This document shows, piece by piece, positions 30,490 to 40,035 of a stretch of 64,000 nt of DNA. Each line of letters starts with the position of its first letter. The stretch's first letter is position 1. The DNA comes from Caryophanales bacterium (GTDB lineage: Bacteria > Bacillota > Bacilli > Bacillales > Bacillaceae_J): NCBI GenBank assembly GCA_012840465.1, contig DULJ01000040.1, forward strand, positions 1-64,000, written 5' to 3'. Made by a program: the position numbers and the translations under genes. The notes under the pieces are model-generated. The model made no database searches. It saw only the letters and a list, made by a program, of their open reading frames with translations, and was not told the origin of the DNA.

Positions 30490-30859
30490 TTGACAAATAT
30501 TGCGGTAAATGACTAAAATAGTTTAGTATGAAAATAAACGAATGATGACGGAACGAAGTAGATTACAGCCCGTTTATAAGAGAAGGGTTTCCCTAGGCTG
30601 AAAGGAACTCTAAATGAAGAGTAATCGAATGCTACTCCAGAGTGCTTAGTATAACTTTATTCAGCTGAATAAAGCAAAAGCTTCCGGGCGCAAATGCGCC
30701 TTGGCGTATTGGATAAACCTAAGCCGTATTACCGCGTTAAGGTTATGAAAGGTGATGAAAAATTTCCGCATTGCAGGGATTTTCATAATCAGGGTGGTAC
30801 CGCGAGGACATAATAGCTCTCGTCCCTGCAGTTTACTGTAGGGACGAGAGCTTTTTTAT
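30490..30859 (+). promoter_or_regulatory. T-box leader (alanine) of alaS with promoter and terminator, carrying an inserted repeat
   Basis: Promoter TTGACA (30490-30495), 18-base spacing, TAAAAT (30514-30519). The stem I region contains a GCT (Ala) specifier at 30631-30633. The T-box AGGGTGGTACCGCG is at 30791-30804. The terminator is a 17-base stem (30815-30831 with 30836-30852) followed by TTTTTT. Between stem I and the T-box lies intergenic repeat A copy 2, which lengthens the variable middle of the leader. Confidence 0.92.
30652..30717 (+). repeat. intergenic repeat A, copy 2 (inside alaS T-box leader)
   Basis: TAACTTTATTCAG joins CTGAATAAAGCAAAAGC directly, making a tight palindrome, followed by TTCCGGGCG, CAAATGCGCCTTGGCGTATT and GGAT. 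It matches copy 3 at 39339 in both the inverted arms and the GGGCG...GGCGTATT tail, but lacks the middle spacer. Confidence 0.75.
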
Positions 30860-30883
30860 TTACATAATTAGGAGGATTTTAAT

Positions 30884-33520
30884 ATGAAAAAATTAACTGC
30901 TGCCCAAATTCGACAAATGTACCTTGATTTCTTTAAGGAAAAAGGGCATACTGTGGAACCCAGCCGTTCCTTAATCCCCCATGAAGACCCAACTTTATTG
31001 TGGATTAACAGTGGTGTTGCCACATTAAAAAAATACTTTGATGGACGTGTTATTCCTGAGAACCCACGTATTTGTAATGCTCAGAAGTCCATTCGAACAA
31101 ATGACATTGAAAATGTAGGTAAAACAGCAAGACATCATACATTCTTTGAAATGCTTGGTAATTTCTCAATCGGCGAATATTTTAAAAAAGAAGCGATTGA
31201 ATTTGCATGGGAGTTTTTAACGGGTGAGAAATGGCTTGGACTTAAGCCAGAAAAATTATCGGTTACGATCCATCCTGAGGATAATGAAGCATATAACTAT
31301 TGGTTAAACGATATTGGCATTCCAGCAGAAAGAATTATTCGTATTGAAGGCAACTTCTGGGATATTGGGGAAGGTCCAAGTGGTCCGAATACAGAGATTT
31401 TCTACGATCGTGGCGAAGAATTTGGCAATGACCCAAGCGACCCTGAGTTATATCCAGGGGGAGAGAATGAACGATATCTTGAAATTTGGAACCTAGTTTT
31501 CTCAGAGTTTAACCATAACCCAGATCATACTTATACGCCACTTCCTAAGAAAAATATTGATACAGGAATGGGCCTAGAGCGTGTAGCATCTGTTATGCAG
31601 GAAGTTCCAACAAACTTTGATACTGATCTATTTATGCCGATTATCCAGGCAACAGAAGAAATTTCAGGTCAAAAATATAATGAAAGCACGGAAAAAGATG
31701 AAGCCTTTAAAGTAATTGCTGACCATATCCGTACCGTTACTTTTGCAGTTGGTGATGGGGCCCTCCCATCAAACGAAGGTCGCGGCTATGTATTACGTCG
31801 TTTACTGCGCCGTGCCGTTCGTTATGCGAAAAAGATAAATATTAACCGCCCGTTTATGTTCGAACTAGTACCAGTAGTTGGCGAAATTATGGTCGACTTT
31901 TATCCAGAAGTAAAAGAAAAAACGGAGTTTATTCAGAAGGTTGTCAAAAATGAGGAAGAGCGTTTCCATGAAACATTACATGAAGGCTTAGCGATTCTTT
32001 CTGAAGTTATCAAAAAAGCGAAGGGGCAAGGAAGCACTGTCATTCCTGGTGAAGATGCCTTCCGTTTATATGATACGTATGGCTTCCCGTACGAGTTGAC
32101 AGAGGAGTATGCCGAAGAAGAAGGCATGACGATCGACCAAGAAGGCTTTAATGTAGAAATGGAGAAGCAACGCGAAAGAGCACGCAGTGCCCGCCATGAT
32201 GAAGGTTCAATGCAGGTTCAAGGCGGTATCCTTGGCGATATTAAGATTGAGAGTAAATTTATCGGTTATGACCAAGCTGATGCAGAGTCTTTGATTGAAG
32301 TTGTTATACAAAACAATGATTATGCCCCGCATGTACAAACTGGTGATGAGGCTCAAATTATTTTAGATGTGACACCGTTCTATGCTGAATCAGGCGGTCA
32401 GATTGCTGACCAAGGCTATTTGGTGAATGACCAGCTTACACTTTGTGTTAAAGATGTTCAAAAAGCACCAAATGGACAGCATCTTCATTCCGTTGTTGTT
32501 GAAAAAGGGATTTTAACTAAAGGCGTGAAAGTAACAGCAAAAATTGATGAAGTAAAGCGTAATGCGATTATTAAAAACCATACTGCTACACACTTGCTAC
32601 ACCAAGCATTAAAGGATGTTCTGGGCAATCATGTAGCACAGGCCGGTTCTTTAGTATCACCGGACCGTCTTCGCTTTGACTTCTCTCATTTTGGACAAGT
32701 AAAGCCGGAGGAACTAGATCAAGTAGAAGCAATTGTTAATGATAAAGTTTGGAACAGCCTTGAGGTTGAAATCTCTCAAAAAGGCATCAAAGAAGCAAAA
32801 GAAATGGGAGCAATGGCCCTATTTGGTGAGAAATACGGAGATATTGTTCGGGTTGTTAAAGTGGGCGATTATAGTTTAGAGCTTTGCGGAGGCTGTCACG
32901 TATCGAATTCAGCCCAAATCGGTTTATTCAAAATCGTTTCCGAATCTGGTATCGGTGCAGGAACTCGTCGTATCGAAGCCGTTACTGGTCAAGGTGCTTA
33001 TCTTTTAATGAATGATCAAATCAATATCCTAAAAGATACAGCTAATAAATTAAAAACTAATATAAAAGAAGTACCTGCTAGAGTTGAGGCTTTGCATAGC
33101 GAACTTCGTCAGCTCGAGCGTGAAAATGAATCATTATCTGCGAAATTAAGCAATATTGAATCATCCACCCTTGTGAATGAAGTCAAAGAAATCAATGGGG
33201 TAAAGCTGCTTGCAAAAAAAGTTAATGTTAAAGATATGAATAGCCTTCGCACAATGGTAGATGACTTAAAAGGAAAATTAGGTTCTGCGGTTATCATCCT
33301 TGGAGCAGTAAGTGATGATAAAGTAAATCTAACAGCTGGAGTAACAAAAGATTTACTAGAAAAGGGTTATCATGCCGGTAAATTAATTAAAGAGGTTGCG
33401 ACGCGTTGTGGCGGCGGCGGTGGCGGCCGTCCAGATATGGCACAAGCAGGTGGGAAAAATCCGCAACAGCTGGTAGATGCCTTAAATTATGCGGAAGAGT
33501 GGATGAAATCTATTTCGTAA
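30884..33520 (+). CDS. alaS: alanyl-tRNA synthetase
   Basis: Charges tRNA-Ala and edits Ser/Gly mischarging. It has 878 residues. The N-terminal class II core starts with [18 protein letters not shown]. The editing domain holds the zinc site HTATH (from H566) and CGGCH (C668-H672). The C-terminal C-Ala/DHHA1 part ends in the glycine run [22 protein letters not shown] lies seven bases before the ATG. It is controlled by the Ala T-box. Confidence 0.97.
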   Translation: MKKLTAAQIRQMYLDFFKEKGHTVEPSRSLIPHEDPTLLWINSGVATLKKYFDGRVIPENPRICNAQKSIRTNDIENVGKTARHHTFFEMLGNFSIGEYFKKEAIEFAWEFLTGEKWLGLKPEKLSVTIHPEDNEAYNYWLNDIGIPAERIIRIEGNFWDIGEGPSGPNTEIFYDRGEEFGNDPSDPELYPGGENERYLEIWNLVFSEFNHNPDHTYTPLPKKNIDTGMGLERVASVMQEVPTNFDTDLFMPIIQATEEISGQKYNESTEKDEAFKVIADHIRTVTFAVGDGALPSNEGRGYVLRRLLRRAVRYAKKININRPFMFELVPVVGEIMVDFYPEVKEKTEFIQKVVKNEEERFHETLHEGLAILSEVIKKAKGQGSTVIPGEDAFRLYDTYGFPYELTEEYAEEEGMTIDQEGFNVEMEKQRERARSARHDEGSMQVQGGILGDIKIESKFIGYDQADAESLIEVVIQNNDYAPHVQTGDEAQIILDVTPFYAESGGQIADQGYLVNDQLTLCVKDVQKAPNGQHLHSVVVEKGILTKGVKVTAKIDEVKRNAIIKNHTATHLLHQALKDVLGNHVAQAGSLVSPDRLRFDFSHFGQVKPEELDQVEAIVNDKVWNSLEVEISQKGIKEAKEMGAMALFGEKYGDIVRVVKVGDYSLELCGGCHVSNSAQIGLFKIVSESGIGAGTRRIEAVTGQGAYLLMNDQINILKDTANKLKTNIKEVPARVEALHSELRQLERENESLSAKLSNIESSTLVNEVKEINGVKLLAKKVNVKDMNSLRTMVDDLKGKLGSAVIILGAVSDDKVNLTAGVTKDLLEKGYHAGKLIKEVATRCGGGGGGRPDMAQAGGKNPQQLVDALNYAEEWMKSIS

Positions 33521-33574
33521 ATGCTTCAATATGGTGTACAATGGATTTATGAACATGAGAACGGAGGTGTCATG

Positions 33575-33847
33575 ATGAGCTCACTGGATAATACGATGAG
33601 ATTTAATTTTCAAGAAGAGCCAATTGATACAAATGTGAAGGATGTACTTTTTACTGTGTACGAAGCCTTACAGGATAAGGGTTATAATCCAATTAACCAA
33701 ATAGTAGGTTACTTACTATCAGGCGACCCTGCCTACATTCCACGCCATAAGGATGCGCGAAATATTATTCGCAAACTTGAAAGGGACGAATTAATTGAAG
33801 AATTAGTGAAATCCTATTTAGAGACTCATCGGGAAGGCACAAACTAA
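33575..33847 (+). CDS. yrzL: IreB-family regulatory phosphoprotein
   Basis: A 90-residue UPF0297 protein. In Enterococcus the homologue IreB is a substrate of the PASTA kinase IreK that affects cephalosporin resistance. Visible family blocks are [10 protein letters not shown] and [24 protein letters not shown] chose the ATG at 33575, with GGAGGTG at good distance, over the adjacent ATG at 33572. Its stop overlaps the ruvX start by one base (TAATG), so the genes are translationally coupled. Confidence 0.93.
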   Translation: MSSLDNTMRFNFQEEPIDTNVKDVLFTVYEALQDKGYNPINQIVGYLLSGDPAYIPRHKDARNIIRKLERDELIEELVKSYLETHREGTN

Positions 33848-34263
33848 TGAGAGTGATTGGCTTAGATGTAGGTACAAAAACGATTGGTGTAGCTGTCAGC
33901 GATGAACTGGGATGGACTGCACAAGGTATTGAAACAATCAAAATAGATGCAGATCAAAATGATTTTGGACTTGAGCGGATTAAGACATTTATTAATGAGT
34001 ATAATCCCGAGAAGATAGTTGTTGGTTTTCCAAAAAATATGAACGGAACAGTAGGTCCACGTGGGGAAGCTTGCTTGGAATTTGCTGAACTCTTGAAAAA
34101 GAAGTTTCATATTGAGGTAGTGCTTTGGGATGAAAGACTATCAACTATAGCTGCTGAGCGGATTTTATTAAGCGGTGATGTCAGTCGTAAAAAGCGGAAA
34201 AAAGTAATAGATAAAATGGCAGCTGTCATGATTTTGCAAGGATACCTTGATAGTAAACAATAA
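33847..34263 (+). CDS. ruvX: Holliday-junction resolvase-like nuclease RuvX/YqgF
   Basis: A 138-residue RNase H-fold protein. The acidic residue in [17 protein letters not shown], the glutamate strand ([18 protein letters not shown]) and [13 protein letters not shown] with its aspartate form the expected catalytic set. It is probably used in 16S rRNA 5' processing or junction resolution. It overlaps yrzL by one base and is followed after 13 bases by yrzB, a conserved three-gene unit. Confidence 0.94.
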   Translation: MRVIGLDVGTKTIGVAVSDELGWTAQGIETIKIDADQNDFGLERIKTFINEYNPEKIVVGFPKNMNGTVGPRGEACLEFAELLKKKFHIEVVLWDERLSTIAAERILLSGDVSRKKRKKVIDKMAAVMILQGYLDSKQ

Positions 34264-34276
34264 GGAGTGGAAACTA

Positions 34277-34570
34277 ATGGCTAAAGAAGAAAAAGAACGA
34301 ATTATTATTCCAGATGAAAACGGTGACGAGCATTTATTTGAAGTTTTATTTACTTTTGATGTAGAAGAAACAGGTAAATCGTATATGGTAGTAGAACCTG
34401 TGGGCACTAGCGACGAAGACGAAGAAGTTGAAGTATTTGCCTTCCGTTTTGAAGACGGTGAAGACGAAGAAGATCTTGCTCTATTCCCTATCGAAACTGA
34501 TGGAGAGTGGGATATTGTTGAAGAAATGTTGAACACCTTCTCAGAACAAGAAGAGGACGAAGAAGAATAA
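34277..34570 (+). CDS. yrzB: DUF1292 acidic protein
   Basis: A 97-residue, highly acidic protein (long runs of D and E, such as TSDEDEEVEV and EQEEDEEE) with the DUF1292 core ENGDEHLFEVLFTFD and DDIVEEMLNTF-like end. AAGGAGTGG lies eight bases before ATG 34277. It is always next to yrzL-ruvX in Bacilli; no function is established. Confidence 0.9.
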   Translation: MAKEEKERIIIPDENGDEHLFEVLFTFDVEETGKSYMVVEPVGTSDEDEEVEVFAFRFEDGEDEEDLALFPIETDGEWDIVEEMLNTFSEQEEDEEE

Positions 34571-34589
34571 TAGATAAGTGTAAAATATA

Positions 34590-34622
34590 AAAAGGCGCAC
34601 CGGCTAATGGTGCGCCTTTTCG
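34590..34622. terminator. bidirectional terminator after yrzB
   Basis: AAAAGGCGCACC (34590-34601) pairs perfectly with GGTGCGCCTTTT (34609-34620). Confidence 0.85.
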
Positions 34623-34694
34623 TCTTTTACAAAAAATCACTCGAAATTTGTTGTATATATAGTATAATAAAACGGATAGGAAGGAGGGGCATTT

Positions 34695-35834
34695 TTGGGC
34701 AGAATAAAAGCAAAAGAATCCAAAACAAAACTTTCAGAACGTGAGCAGGAAGCACGCTTAGTTCGTAAAATAGTAGCTACCATTTTTACAGTTGTCTCGC
34801 TAATAATAATTGGTACAGCCATTTTTGGATATTTTTATATAAAGTCAGCGTTGGAGCCTGTTGATGCAACAGACAAGTCAGAAATGAAAGTGACAATACC
34901 AATCGGTTCGTCCGTAAAAGGAATTGCAAATACCCTTGAAGAAAGCGGTATTATTAAAAATGGTAAAGTCTTTCGTTATTATGTGAAGTTTAAAAATGAA
35001 TCTGGATTTCAAGCGGGCGATTATAACCTAAGTCCATCGATGGAATTTAGCGACGTTATTGCTCAATTAAAAACAGGTAAGGTTATGAAAGAACCCGTTT
35101 TTACAATTACAATTCCGGAAGGTAAGCAGCTTGAAGAAATTGCAACAATCATCTCGAAGAAGACAAATTATTCAGAGGCTGAGGTTATCAAAAAACTTGA
35201 TGACAAACAATATGTTAAAAGCTTAATTAAAAAGTATTCGGCGATTTTATCAGATGATATTTTAAATGCAAAGATTCGTCACCCATTGGAAGGTTATTTA
35301 TTTCCAGCCACGTTTGAATATTATGAGGACGATCCGAAATTAGAAAATATCATAGAAGATATGCTTTCAAAAACAGAGGATATTGTATCTTCTTATTTAG
35401 GTCAAATAGAAGAAAAGGAACTTTCTGTTCATGAGTTTATGACGATGGCTTCCCTAATTGAGGAGGAAGCAACCGAAAAAGCAGACCGTGAAAAGATTTC
35501 ATCTGTTTTCTATAATCGCATCAAACAAGGCATGCCTCTGCAAACAGACCCTACTGTCTTGTACTCTATGGGCAAGCATCAAGTTGGAATCACATATGAG
35601 GACTTAAAAGTAGACTCACCGTACAATACGTATAAAAATCCAGGTTTGCCGCCGGGTCCAATTGCAAGTCCGGGTGAAATATCGATGGTAGCCGCAGTAA
35701 ACCCTGCTGATGGTAAATTCCTGTATTTTTATTCACGCCCTAATGGTGAAACGATTTTTACAACAACATTAAATGAACATAATAATATTAAGAATAAGTA
35801 CAAGCAAGAGTGGAATGAATTAAAAGAAACCTAA
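34695..35834 (+). CDS. mltG: endolytic murein transglycosylase MltG
   Basis: Cleaves nascent peptidoglycan glycan strands at the membrane. It has 379 residues. A basic cytoplasmic N-terminus is followed by one membrane helix (residues ~31-52), a LysM-like domain and the YceG fold with the catalytic glutamate E256 (MASLIEEEA) and the block LQTDPTVLYSMG ... PGLPPGPIASPG. The TTG start at 34695 has GGAGGGG upstream. It stands alone between two terminator or repeat regions, next to the yrrM group. Confidence 0.94.
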   Translation: MGRIKAKESKTKLSEREQEARLVRKIVATIFTVVSLIIIGTAIFGYFYIKSALEPVDATDKSEMKVTIPIGSSVKGIANTLEESGIIKNGKVFRYYVKFKNESGFQAGDYNLSPSMEFSDVIAQLKTGKVMKEPVFTITIPEGKQLEEIATIISKKTNYSEAEVIKKLDDKQYVKSLIKKYSAILSDDILNAKIRHPLEGYLFPATFEYYEDDPKLENIIEDMLSKTEDIVSSYLGQIEEKELSVHEFMTMASLIEEEATEKADREKISSVFYNRIKQGMPLQTDPTVLYSMGKHQVGITYEDLKVDSPYNTYKNPGLPPGPIASPGEISMVAAVNPADGKFLYFYSRPNGETIFTTTLNEHNNIKNKYKQEWNELKET

Positions 35835-35850
35835 ACAGTTTATTCAACAG

Positions 35851-35937
35851 TTGTCTAGCTCCAGCGCCTATCGCCTAGCAAACTTCAGGACTCCTCCAGT
35901 TTGTACGGCGATGAACAAGGCGCTTGCGCTTTTCTAA
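35851..35937 (+). repeat. intergenic repeat B (hairpin-rich Bacillus-type repeat)
   Basis: It begins TTGTCTAGCTCCAGCGCC and ends CAAGGCGCTTGCGCTTTTCT. GGCGCTTGCGC and the first GCGCC can pair. I recall this text as a frequently dispersed intergenic sequence of Bacillus and Geobacillus relatives. A single copy is seen here. Confidence 0.65.
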
Positions 35938-36054
35938 AGGGGAATGTGGATTGGACGTCTAAGCTGTTCAATTAGCGTTCCCCCTCTTGTTGTGATAAAA
36001 TATCCTGAGGTATATTTTTGAATAGGTGTATTTGTTTATAGGAGGTATTCATAC

Positions 36055-36696
36055 TTGTTCGTCCCTAGTGATGTAACTGAATATATAGAAAGCTTGGTTC
36101 CTGATAGAGAACCTGCGATAGTAGAAATAGAGAAATATGCACAGGAGCATGGTGTTCCAATCATGGAGCTTGTTGGAATCGAAGCGATGCTTCAATTTTT
36201 AAGACTCGTACAACCGAAGTCTATTCTCGAGGTTGGGACGGCCATTGGTTATTCGGCAATCAGAATGGTAAAGGCCTTGCCTAACGTACGCATTGTAACG
36301 ATAGAGCGCGATAAAATTCGTTACGATAAAGCGATTGAGAATATCGAAAAGATGCAATTGCAGGAACAAATAACCGTGATCTACGGGAATGCACTTGAAA
36401 CAGGTGAACAGGTTGGCCAATATGGTCCGTTTGATAGTATTTTTATAGATGCCGCAAAGGGGCAATATACGCGCTTTTTTGAATTATATAGCCCGATGCT
36501 ACGTCAAAATGGTGTTGTTTTTTCCGATAATATTTTATTCAGAGGTTTAGTTGCCAAAAGTAATATTGAGGATCGACGACAGCGAAGTTTAGTCGAAAAG
36601 ATTAAAGGATATAACAAGTGGTTAATGAATCATCCCGAATTCGATACAACAATACTAACTGTAGGGGATGGTATCGCCATTAGCCGTAAGAGGTGA
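36055..36696 (+). CDS. yrrM: tRNA 5-hydroxyuridine methyltransferase
   Basis: A 213-residue class I SAM O-methyltransferase; motif I is ILEVGTAIGYSAIRM and later FIDAAKGQYTRFFEL carries the conserved acidic residue. The B. subtilis homologue TrmR/YrrM converts ho5U34 to mo5U34 in tRNA. The TTG start has AGGAGG eight bases upstream. The two following U32 genes make the hydroxyuridine, so the three genes form one wobble-modification pathway. Confidence 0.92.
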   Translation: MFVPSDVTEYIESLVPDREPAIVEIEKYAQEHGVPIMELVGIEAMLQFLRLVQPKSILEVGTAIGYSAIRMVKALPNVRIVTIERDKIRYDKAIENIEKMQLQEQITVIYGNALETGEQVGQYGPFDSIFIDAAKGQYTRFFELYSPMLRQNGVVFSDNILFRGLVAKSNIEDRRQRSLVEKIKGYNKWLMNHPEFDTTILTVGDGIAISRKR

Positions 36697-36703
36697 AGAA
36701 AAA

Positions 36704-37633
36704 ATGAAAAAACCAGAGTTATTAGTAACACCGACAAGTGTAAACGATATTGAACTTCTTGCTAAAGCTGGAGCGGATGCTGTCATGATGGGCGAAGAGC
36801 GCTATGGTTTACGCTTGGCTGGGGAATTTAATAGAGAAGATCTACAAACTGCGATAGAGTTGGCTCATCAGAATAATTTGAAAGCTTATGTTGCAGTGAA
36901 TGCTATTTTTCATAATGAAAAAATTGAGGAATTACAGGATTATATTAAATTTGTAAGTGATTCAAATGCCGATGCAATTGTGTTTGGCGATCCAGCTGTG
37001 TTAATGACAGTACGAGAAATTGCACCGGAAATGAAAATGCATTGGAGTGCAGAAACGCTCGCTACGAACTATTACACATGTAATTATTGGGGTCGTAAAG
37101 GGGCAAAACGCTCTGTATTAGCACGTGAACTTAATCTGGATGCTATTGTTGAAATAAAAGAAAATGCAGAAGTTGAAATTGAAATTCAGGTACATGGAAT
37201 GACATCGATGTTTCAATCAAAGCGGTCGTTAATTGGCAACTATTATGAGTTCCAAGGAAAGAGCATGAAGATAGAAAATCGATCCGGGCAGGATCAAATG
37301 TATCTTCACGATAAAGAGCGTGATAATAAATATCCGATTTTTGAAGATGAGAATGGAACACATATCATGAGTCCAACTGACATCTGTATCATTGATGAGC
37401 TAGAAGAATTGATCGATGCTAGCATTGATAGTTTCAAAATTGAAGGTCTTCTTAAATCATCAGAGTATATTGTTGAAGTTACAAAACAATATCGCAGGGC
37501 CATCGATTTATGTGTGGACGACCGTGATCAATATGAGAAAATAAAAGATCAATTGGCAGCTGAAATAGAAGCAATCCAGCCACCAAATCGTCCGTTGGAT
37601 ACAGGTTTCTTCTATAAGGAAACTGTATACTAG
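36704..37633 (+). CDS. yrrN: U32-family protein for tRNA 5-hydroxyuridine synthesis, first subunit
   Basis: A 309-residue peptidase-U32-type protein (GADAVMMGEERYGLRLAGEFN, VVFGDPAVLMTVREIAP-like strand, IQVHGMTSMFQSKRSLIGNY, SPTDICIIDELEELIDASIDSFKIEGLLKS). Unlike YrrO it lacks the four-cysteine cluster block, having only isolated cysteines. In B. subtilis YrrN/YrrO (TrhP1/TrhP2) use prephenate-dependent chemistry to hydroxylate U34. ATG 36704 has AGAGGTGA upstream. Confidence 0.9.
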   Translation: MKKPELLVTPTSVNDIELLAKAGADAVMMGEERYGLRLAGEFNREDLQTAIELAHQNNLKAYVAVNAIFHNEKIEELQDYIKFVSDSNADAIVFGDPAVLMTVREIAPEMKMHWSAETLATNYYTCNYWGRKGAKRSVLARELNLDAIVEIKENAEVEIEIQVHGMTSMFQSKRSLIGNYYEFQGKSMKIENRSGQDQMYLHDKERDNKYPIFEDENGTHIMSPTDICIIDELEELIDASIDSFKIEGLLKSSEYIVEVTKQYRRAIDLCVDDRDQYEKIKDQLAAEIEAIQPPNRPLDTGFFYKETVY

Positions 37634-37674
37634 GATGAACCGCGTTACGTTTTTAGAAGAAAGGAATGTTAAGA

Positions 37675-38955
37675 GTGGCAGTTACAGCTGATAAAATATC
37701 AAAAATCGTAGACGGCAAGCGTGTCATCGTCAAAAAGCCTGAGCTCCTTGCTCCAGCCGGCAACTTAGAAAAGTTGAAAATTGCCGTTCATTATGGTGCA
37801 GATGCCGTTTTTATTGGCGGACAAGAATATGGTTTACGATCAAACGCAGATAACTTTTCACATGAAGAAATGGCTGAAGGGGTTCAATTTGCCAAAAAAT
37901 ACGGGGCAAAAATATACGTAACAACGAATATTATTGCCCATAACGAAAATATCCCCGGATTGGAAGAGTATTTAAAAGCTGTTGAGAGTGCCGGTGTGGC
38001 CGGGATTATCGTTGCTGACCCTCTTATTATCGAAACAAGTAAGCGGGTAGCACCGAAGCTTGAGACTCATTTAAGTACCCAACAGTCCCTATCTAACTGG
38101 AAAGCAGCTCAGTTTTGGAAAGAGGAAGGTCTTGAGCGAGTTGTATTAGCTCGTGAAACCAGTGCGGAAGAAGTTAGAGAAATTAAAGAAAAAGTAGATA
38201 TTGAAGTAGAAACATTTATTCATGGGGCCATGTGCATCGCTTATTCTGGTCGTTGTACGTTAAGTAATCATATGACTGCCCGTGACTCCAATCGAGGCGG
38301 CTGTTGTCAGTCATGTCGTTGGGACTACGATTTGTATAAAATGGAAATGAATGATGGAAATATAGTGGAGGCACCTCAATTTGCGGAAACAGATCTGGCC
38401 TTTGCAATGAGTGCAAAAGATTTAAATTTAATCTCATCAATTCCAATGTTAATTGAACTTGGGGTTGATAGTCTAAAAATTGAAGGAAGAATGAAATCGA
38501 TCCATTATATTGCAACTGTTGTCAGTGTGTATCGTAAAGTAATTGATGCTTACTGTGCAGACCCCGACAATTTTACAATTAAACAAGAGTGGCTGGATGA
38601 ACTTGATAAATGTGCAAACCGCGAGACAGCTCCTGCATTTTTTGAAGGAGTTCCAGGGTATAAAGAGCAATTGTTTGGAAATCATAGCAAAAAGACAACC
38701 TATGATTTTGTGGGAATGGTGTTAGACTATAACCCCGAAACACAAATGGTGACTTTACAGCAACGGAACCACTTTAGACCAGGAAATGAAGTAGAGTTTT
38801 TTGGTCCAGAACTTGAGAATTTTAAAATGGTTATTGATAAGGTTTGGGATGAAGAAGATAATGAGCTCGATGCCGCACGACACCCTTTACAAATCGTGAC
38901 CTTTAAAGTGGATAAGCCAGTGTACAGGTACAACATGATGCGGAAGGAGATCTAA
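37675..38955 (+). CDS. yrrO: U32-family protein for tRNA 5-hydroxyuridine synthesis, Fe-S subunit
   Basis: A 426-residue U32 protein with the signature ETFIHGAMCIAYSGRCTLS and the cysteine block GGCCQSCRW, which in the family binds an iron-sulfur cluster. ELLAPAGNLEKLKIAVHYGADAVFIGG at the N-terminus is typical. A C-terminal beta domain begins near residue 345. I chose GTG 37675, eight bases after AAGGA, because the ATG at 37666 overlaps that site. The downstream gene udk is broken. Confidence 0.92.
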   Translation: MAVTADKISKIVDGKRVIVKKPELLAPAGNLEKLKIAVHYGADAVFIGGQEYGLRSNADNFSHEEMAEGVQFAKKYGAKIYVTTNIIAHNENIPGLEEYLKAVESAGVAGIIVADPLIIETSKRVAPKLETHLSTQQSLSNWKAAQFWKEEGLERVVLARETSAEEVREIKEKVDIEVETFIHGAMCIAYSGRCTLSNHMTARDSNRGGCCQSCRWDYDLYKMEMNDGNIVEAPQFAETDLAFAMSAKDLNLISSIPMLIELGVDSLKIEGRMKSIHYIATVVSVYRKVIDAYCADPDNFTIKQEWLDELDKCANRETAPAFFEGVPGYKEQLFGNHSKKTTYDFVGMVLDYNPETQMVTLQQRNHFRPGNEVEFFGPELENFKMVIDKVWDEEDNELDAARHPLQIVTFKVDKPVYRYNMMRKEI

Positions 38956-39171
38956 TAAAAAGCCAATCGTCAAAAATTTTCGAATGAAAACATATTAGTG
39001 CTTGAACAGGACTATTATTATAAAGACCAAAGTTATATGCCATTTGAAGAAAGATTGACAACGAATGATGATCATCCACTTGCGATTGATAATGATCTGT
39101 TCATTACACATGTTAAACAGCTTCTCAATTATGAACAAATTGAGAAGCCTGTTTACGATTACGGAATCTAA
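38951..39171 (+). pseudogene. udk: uridine kinase udk remnant lacking the P-loop
   Basis: Right after yrrO, GGAAGGAG is followed by ATAAAAAAGCCAATCGT (lost ATG, reading KKPIV). It then jumps, in a different frame, to [48 protein letters not shown] before a stop at 39171. These are the uridine kinase segments on both sides of the Walker A loop; the GIAGGSGSGKTS block and everything after about residue 90 are missing. B. subtilis has intact udk at this exact position between yrrO and greA. Confidence 0.85.
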
Positions 39172-39338
39172 GCGTGTTAGTCTGATATTGCAATCGTTTT
39201 ATTGGTAACAAAAATCCAAACAATTGTTGATGAAATGGGAAATTTGTAATAGGATATTAAAAGTATACTTAATCCGTTTGTGTAAAGTTATGGGGGCTTT
39301 ATACGATCCATTATACTTTTACCGATGTACATAACGAT
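39172..39338. other. non-coding stretch after udk remnant
   Basis: No gene is seen. AAAGTATAC (around 39260) and GTATA-type strings upstream of repeat A copy 3 may hold the greA promoter, but I cannot assign -35/-10 with confidence. Confidence 0.4.
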
Positions 39339-39466
39339 TAACTTTATTCAGTAGAAGTCTACTGAATAAAGTTAAAGCCTCCGGCGGATGCCTCAGATTT
39401 TCAAAGGTAGTTTTTCGAGCTTGCTCGAAAAAATCTGGGCGTAAATACGCCAAGGCGTATTTGATT
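39339..39466 (+). repeat. intergenic repeat A, copy 3 (greA leader)
   Basis: TAACTTTATTCAG, a short spacer, CTGAATAAAGTTAAAGC, CTCCGGC, an inserted hairpin (TTTTTCGAGCTTGCTCGAAAAA), then GGGCGTAAATACGCCAAGGC and GTATTTGATT. This is the longest of three copies, and it ends about 15 bases before the greA ribosome site. Confidence 0.78.
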
Positions 39467-39491
39467 GAAAGAATAAAAGGAGCGAAGGGAT

Positions 39492-39977
39492 ATGGCAGAA
39501 GAAAAAAGCTATTATATGACTGAAGAAGGAAAAGAAAAATTAATGAAGGAATTGGAATATTTAAAGTCAGAAAAAAGAAAAGAAGTTGTTGAACGTATTA
39601 AAATTGCCAGAGGATTTGGAGACCTATCAGAAAACTCTGAGTATGATGCTGCAAAGGATGAACAAGCATTTGTAGAATCCAGAATTGCAACATTAGAAAA
39701 AATGATTCGTAATGCTGTCATTATTGAATCCGATGCAAATTCAACAACTGTATCATTAGGTAAAAAAGTAATCTTTGCTGAAATTTTATCCAATGGCAGT
39801 GAAGAAGAAGTTGAAGAATATACCATTGTTGGTAGTGCAGAAGCAGATCCGTTTGAAGGTAAAATTTCAAACGATTCTCCAATGGCTGTGAGCCTTTTAG
39901 GACGCCATGTTGGTGATGAAGTCGTCGTTCAAACACCTGGCGGTGAAATAAAAGTTCGAATTAAAGATGTAAAATAA
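39492..39977 (+). CDS. greA: transcription elongation factor GreA
   Basis: Rescues backtracked RNA polymerase by stimulating transcript cleavage. It has 161 residues. The N-terminal coiled-coil hairpin contains the tip acidic pair ([18 protein letters not shown]), and the C-terminal FKBP-like domain ends [20 protein letters not shown] lies before ATG 39492. Its leader contains repeat A copy 3. A terminator at 40000 follows. Confidence 0.96.
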   Translation: MAEEKSYYMTEEGKEKLMKELEYLKSEKRKEVVERIKIARGFGDLSENSEYDAAKDEQAFVESRIATLEKMIRNAVIIESDANSTTVSLGKKVIFAEILSNGSEEEVEEYTIVGSAEADPFEGKISNDSPMAVSLLGRHVGDEVVVQTPGGEIKVRIKDVK

Positions 39978-39999
39978 TCTATCCAATGTTTAATAATTT

Positions 40000-40035
40000 A
40001 CACCTCGTCAAAAATGATGATGAGGTGTTTTTTTT
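40000..40035 (+). terminator. greA terminator whose 3' arm carries the pbpI ribosome site
   Basis: CACCTCGTC (40001-40009) pairs with GATGAGGTG (40019-40027), then TTTTTTTT. The ATG of pbpI (40036) follows at once, and GAGGTG in the 3' arm is its only ribosome site. Confidence 0.75.
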
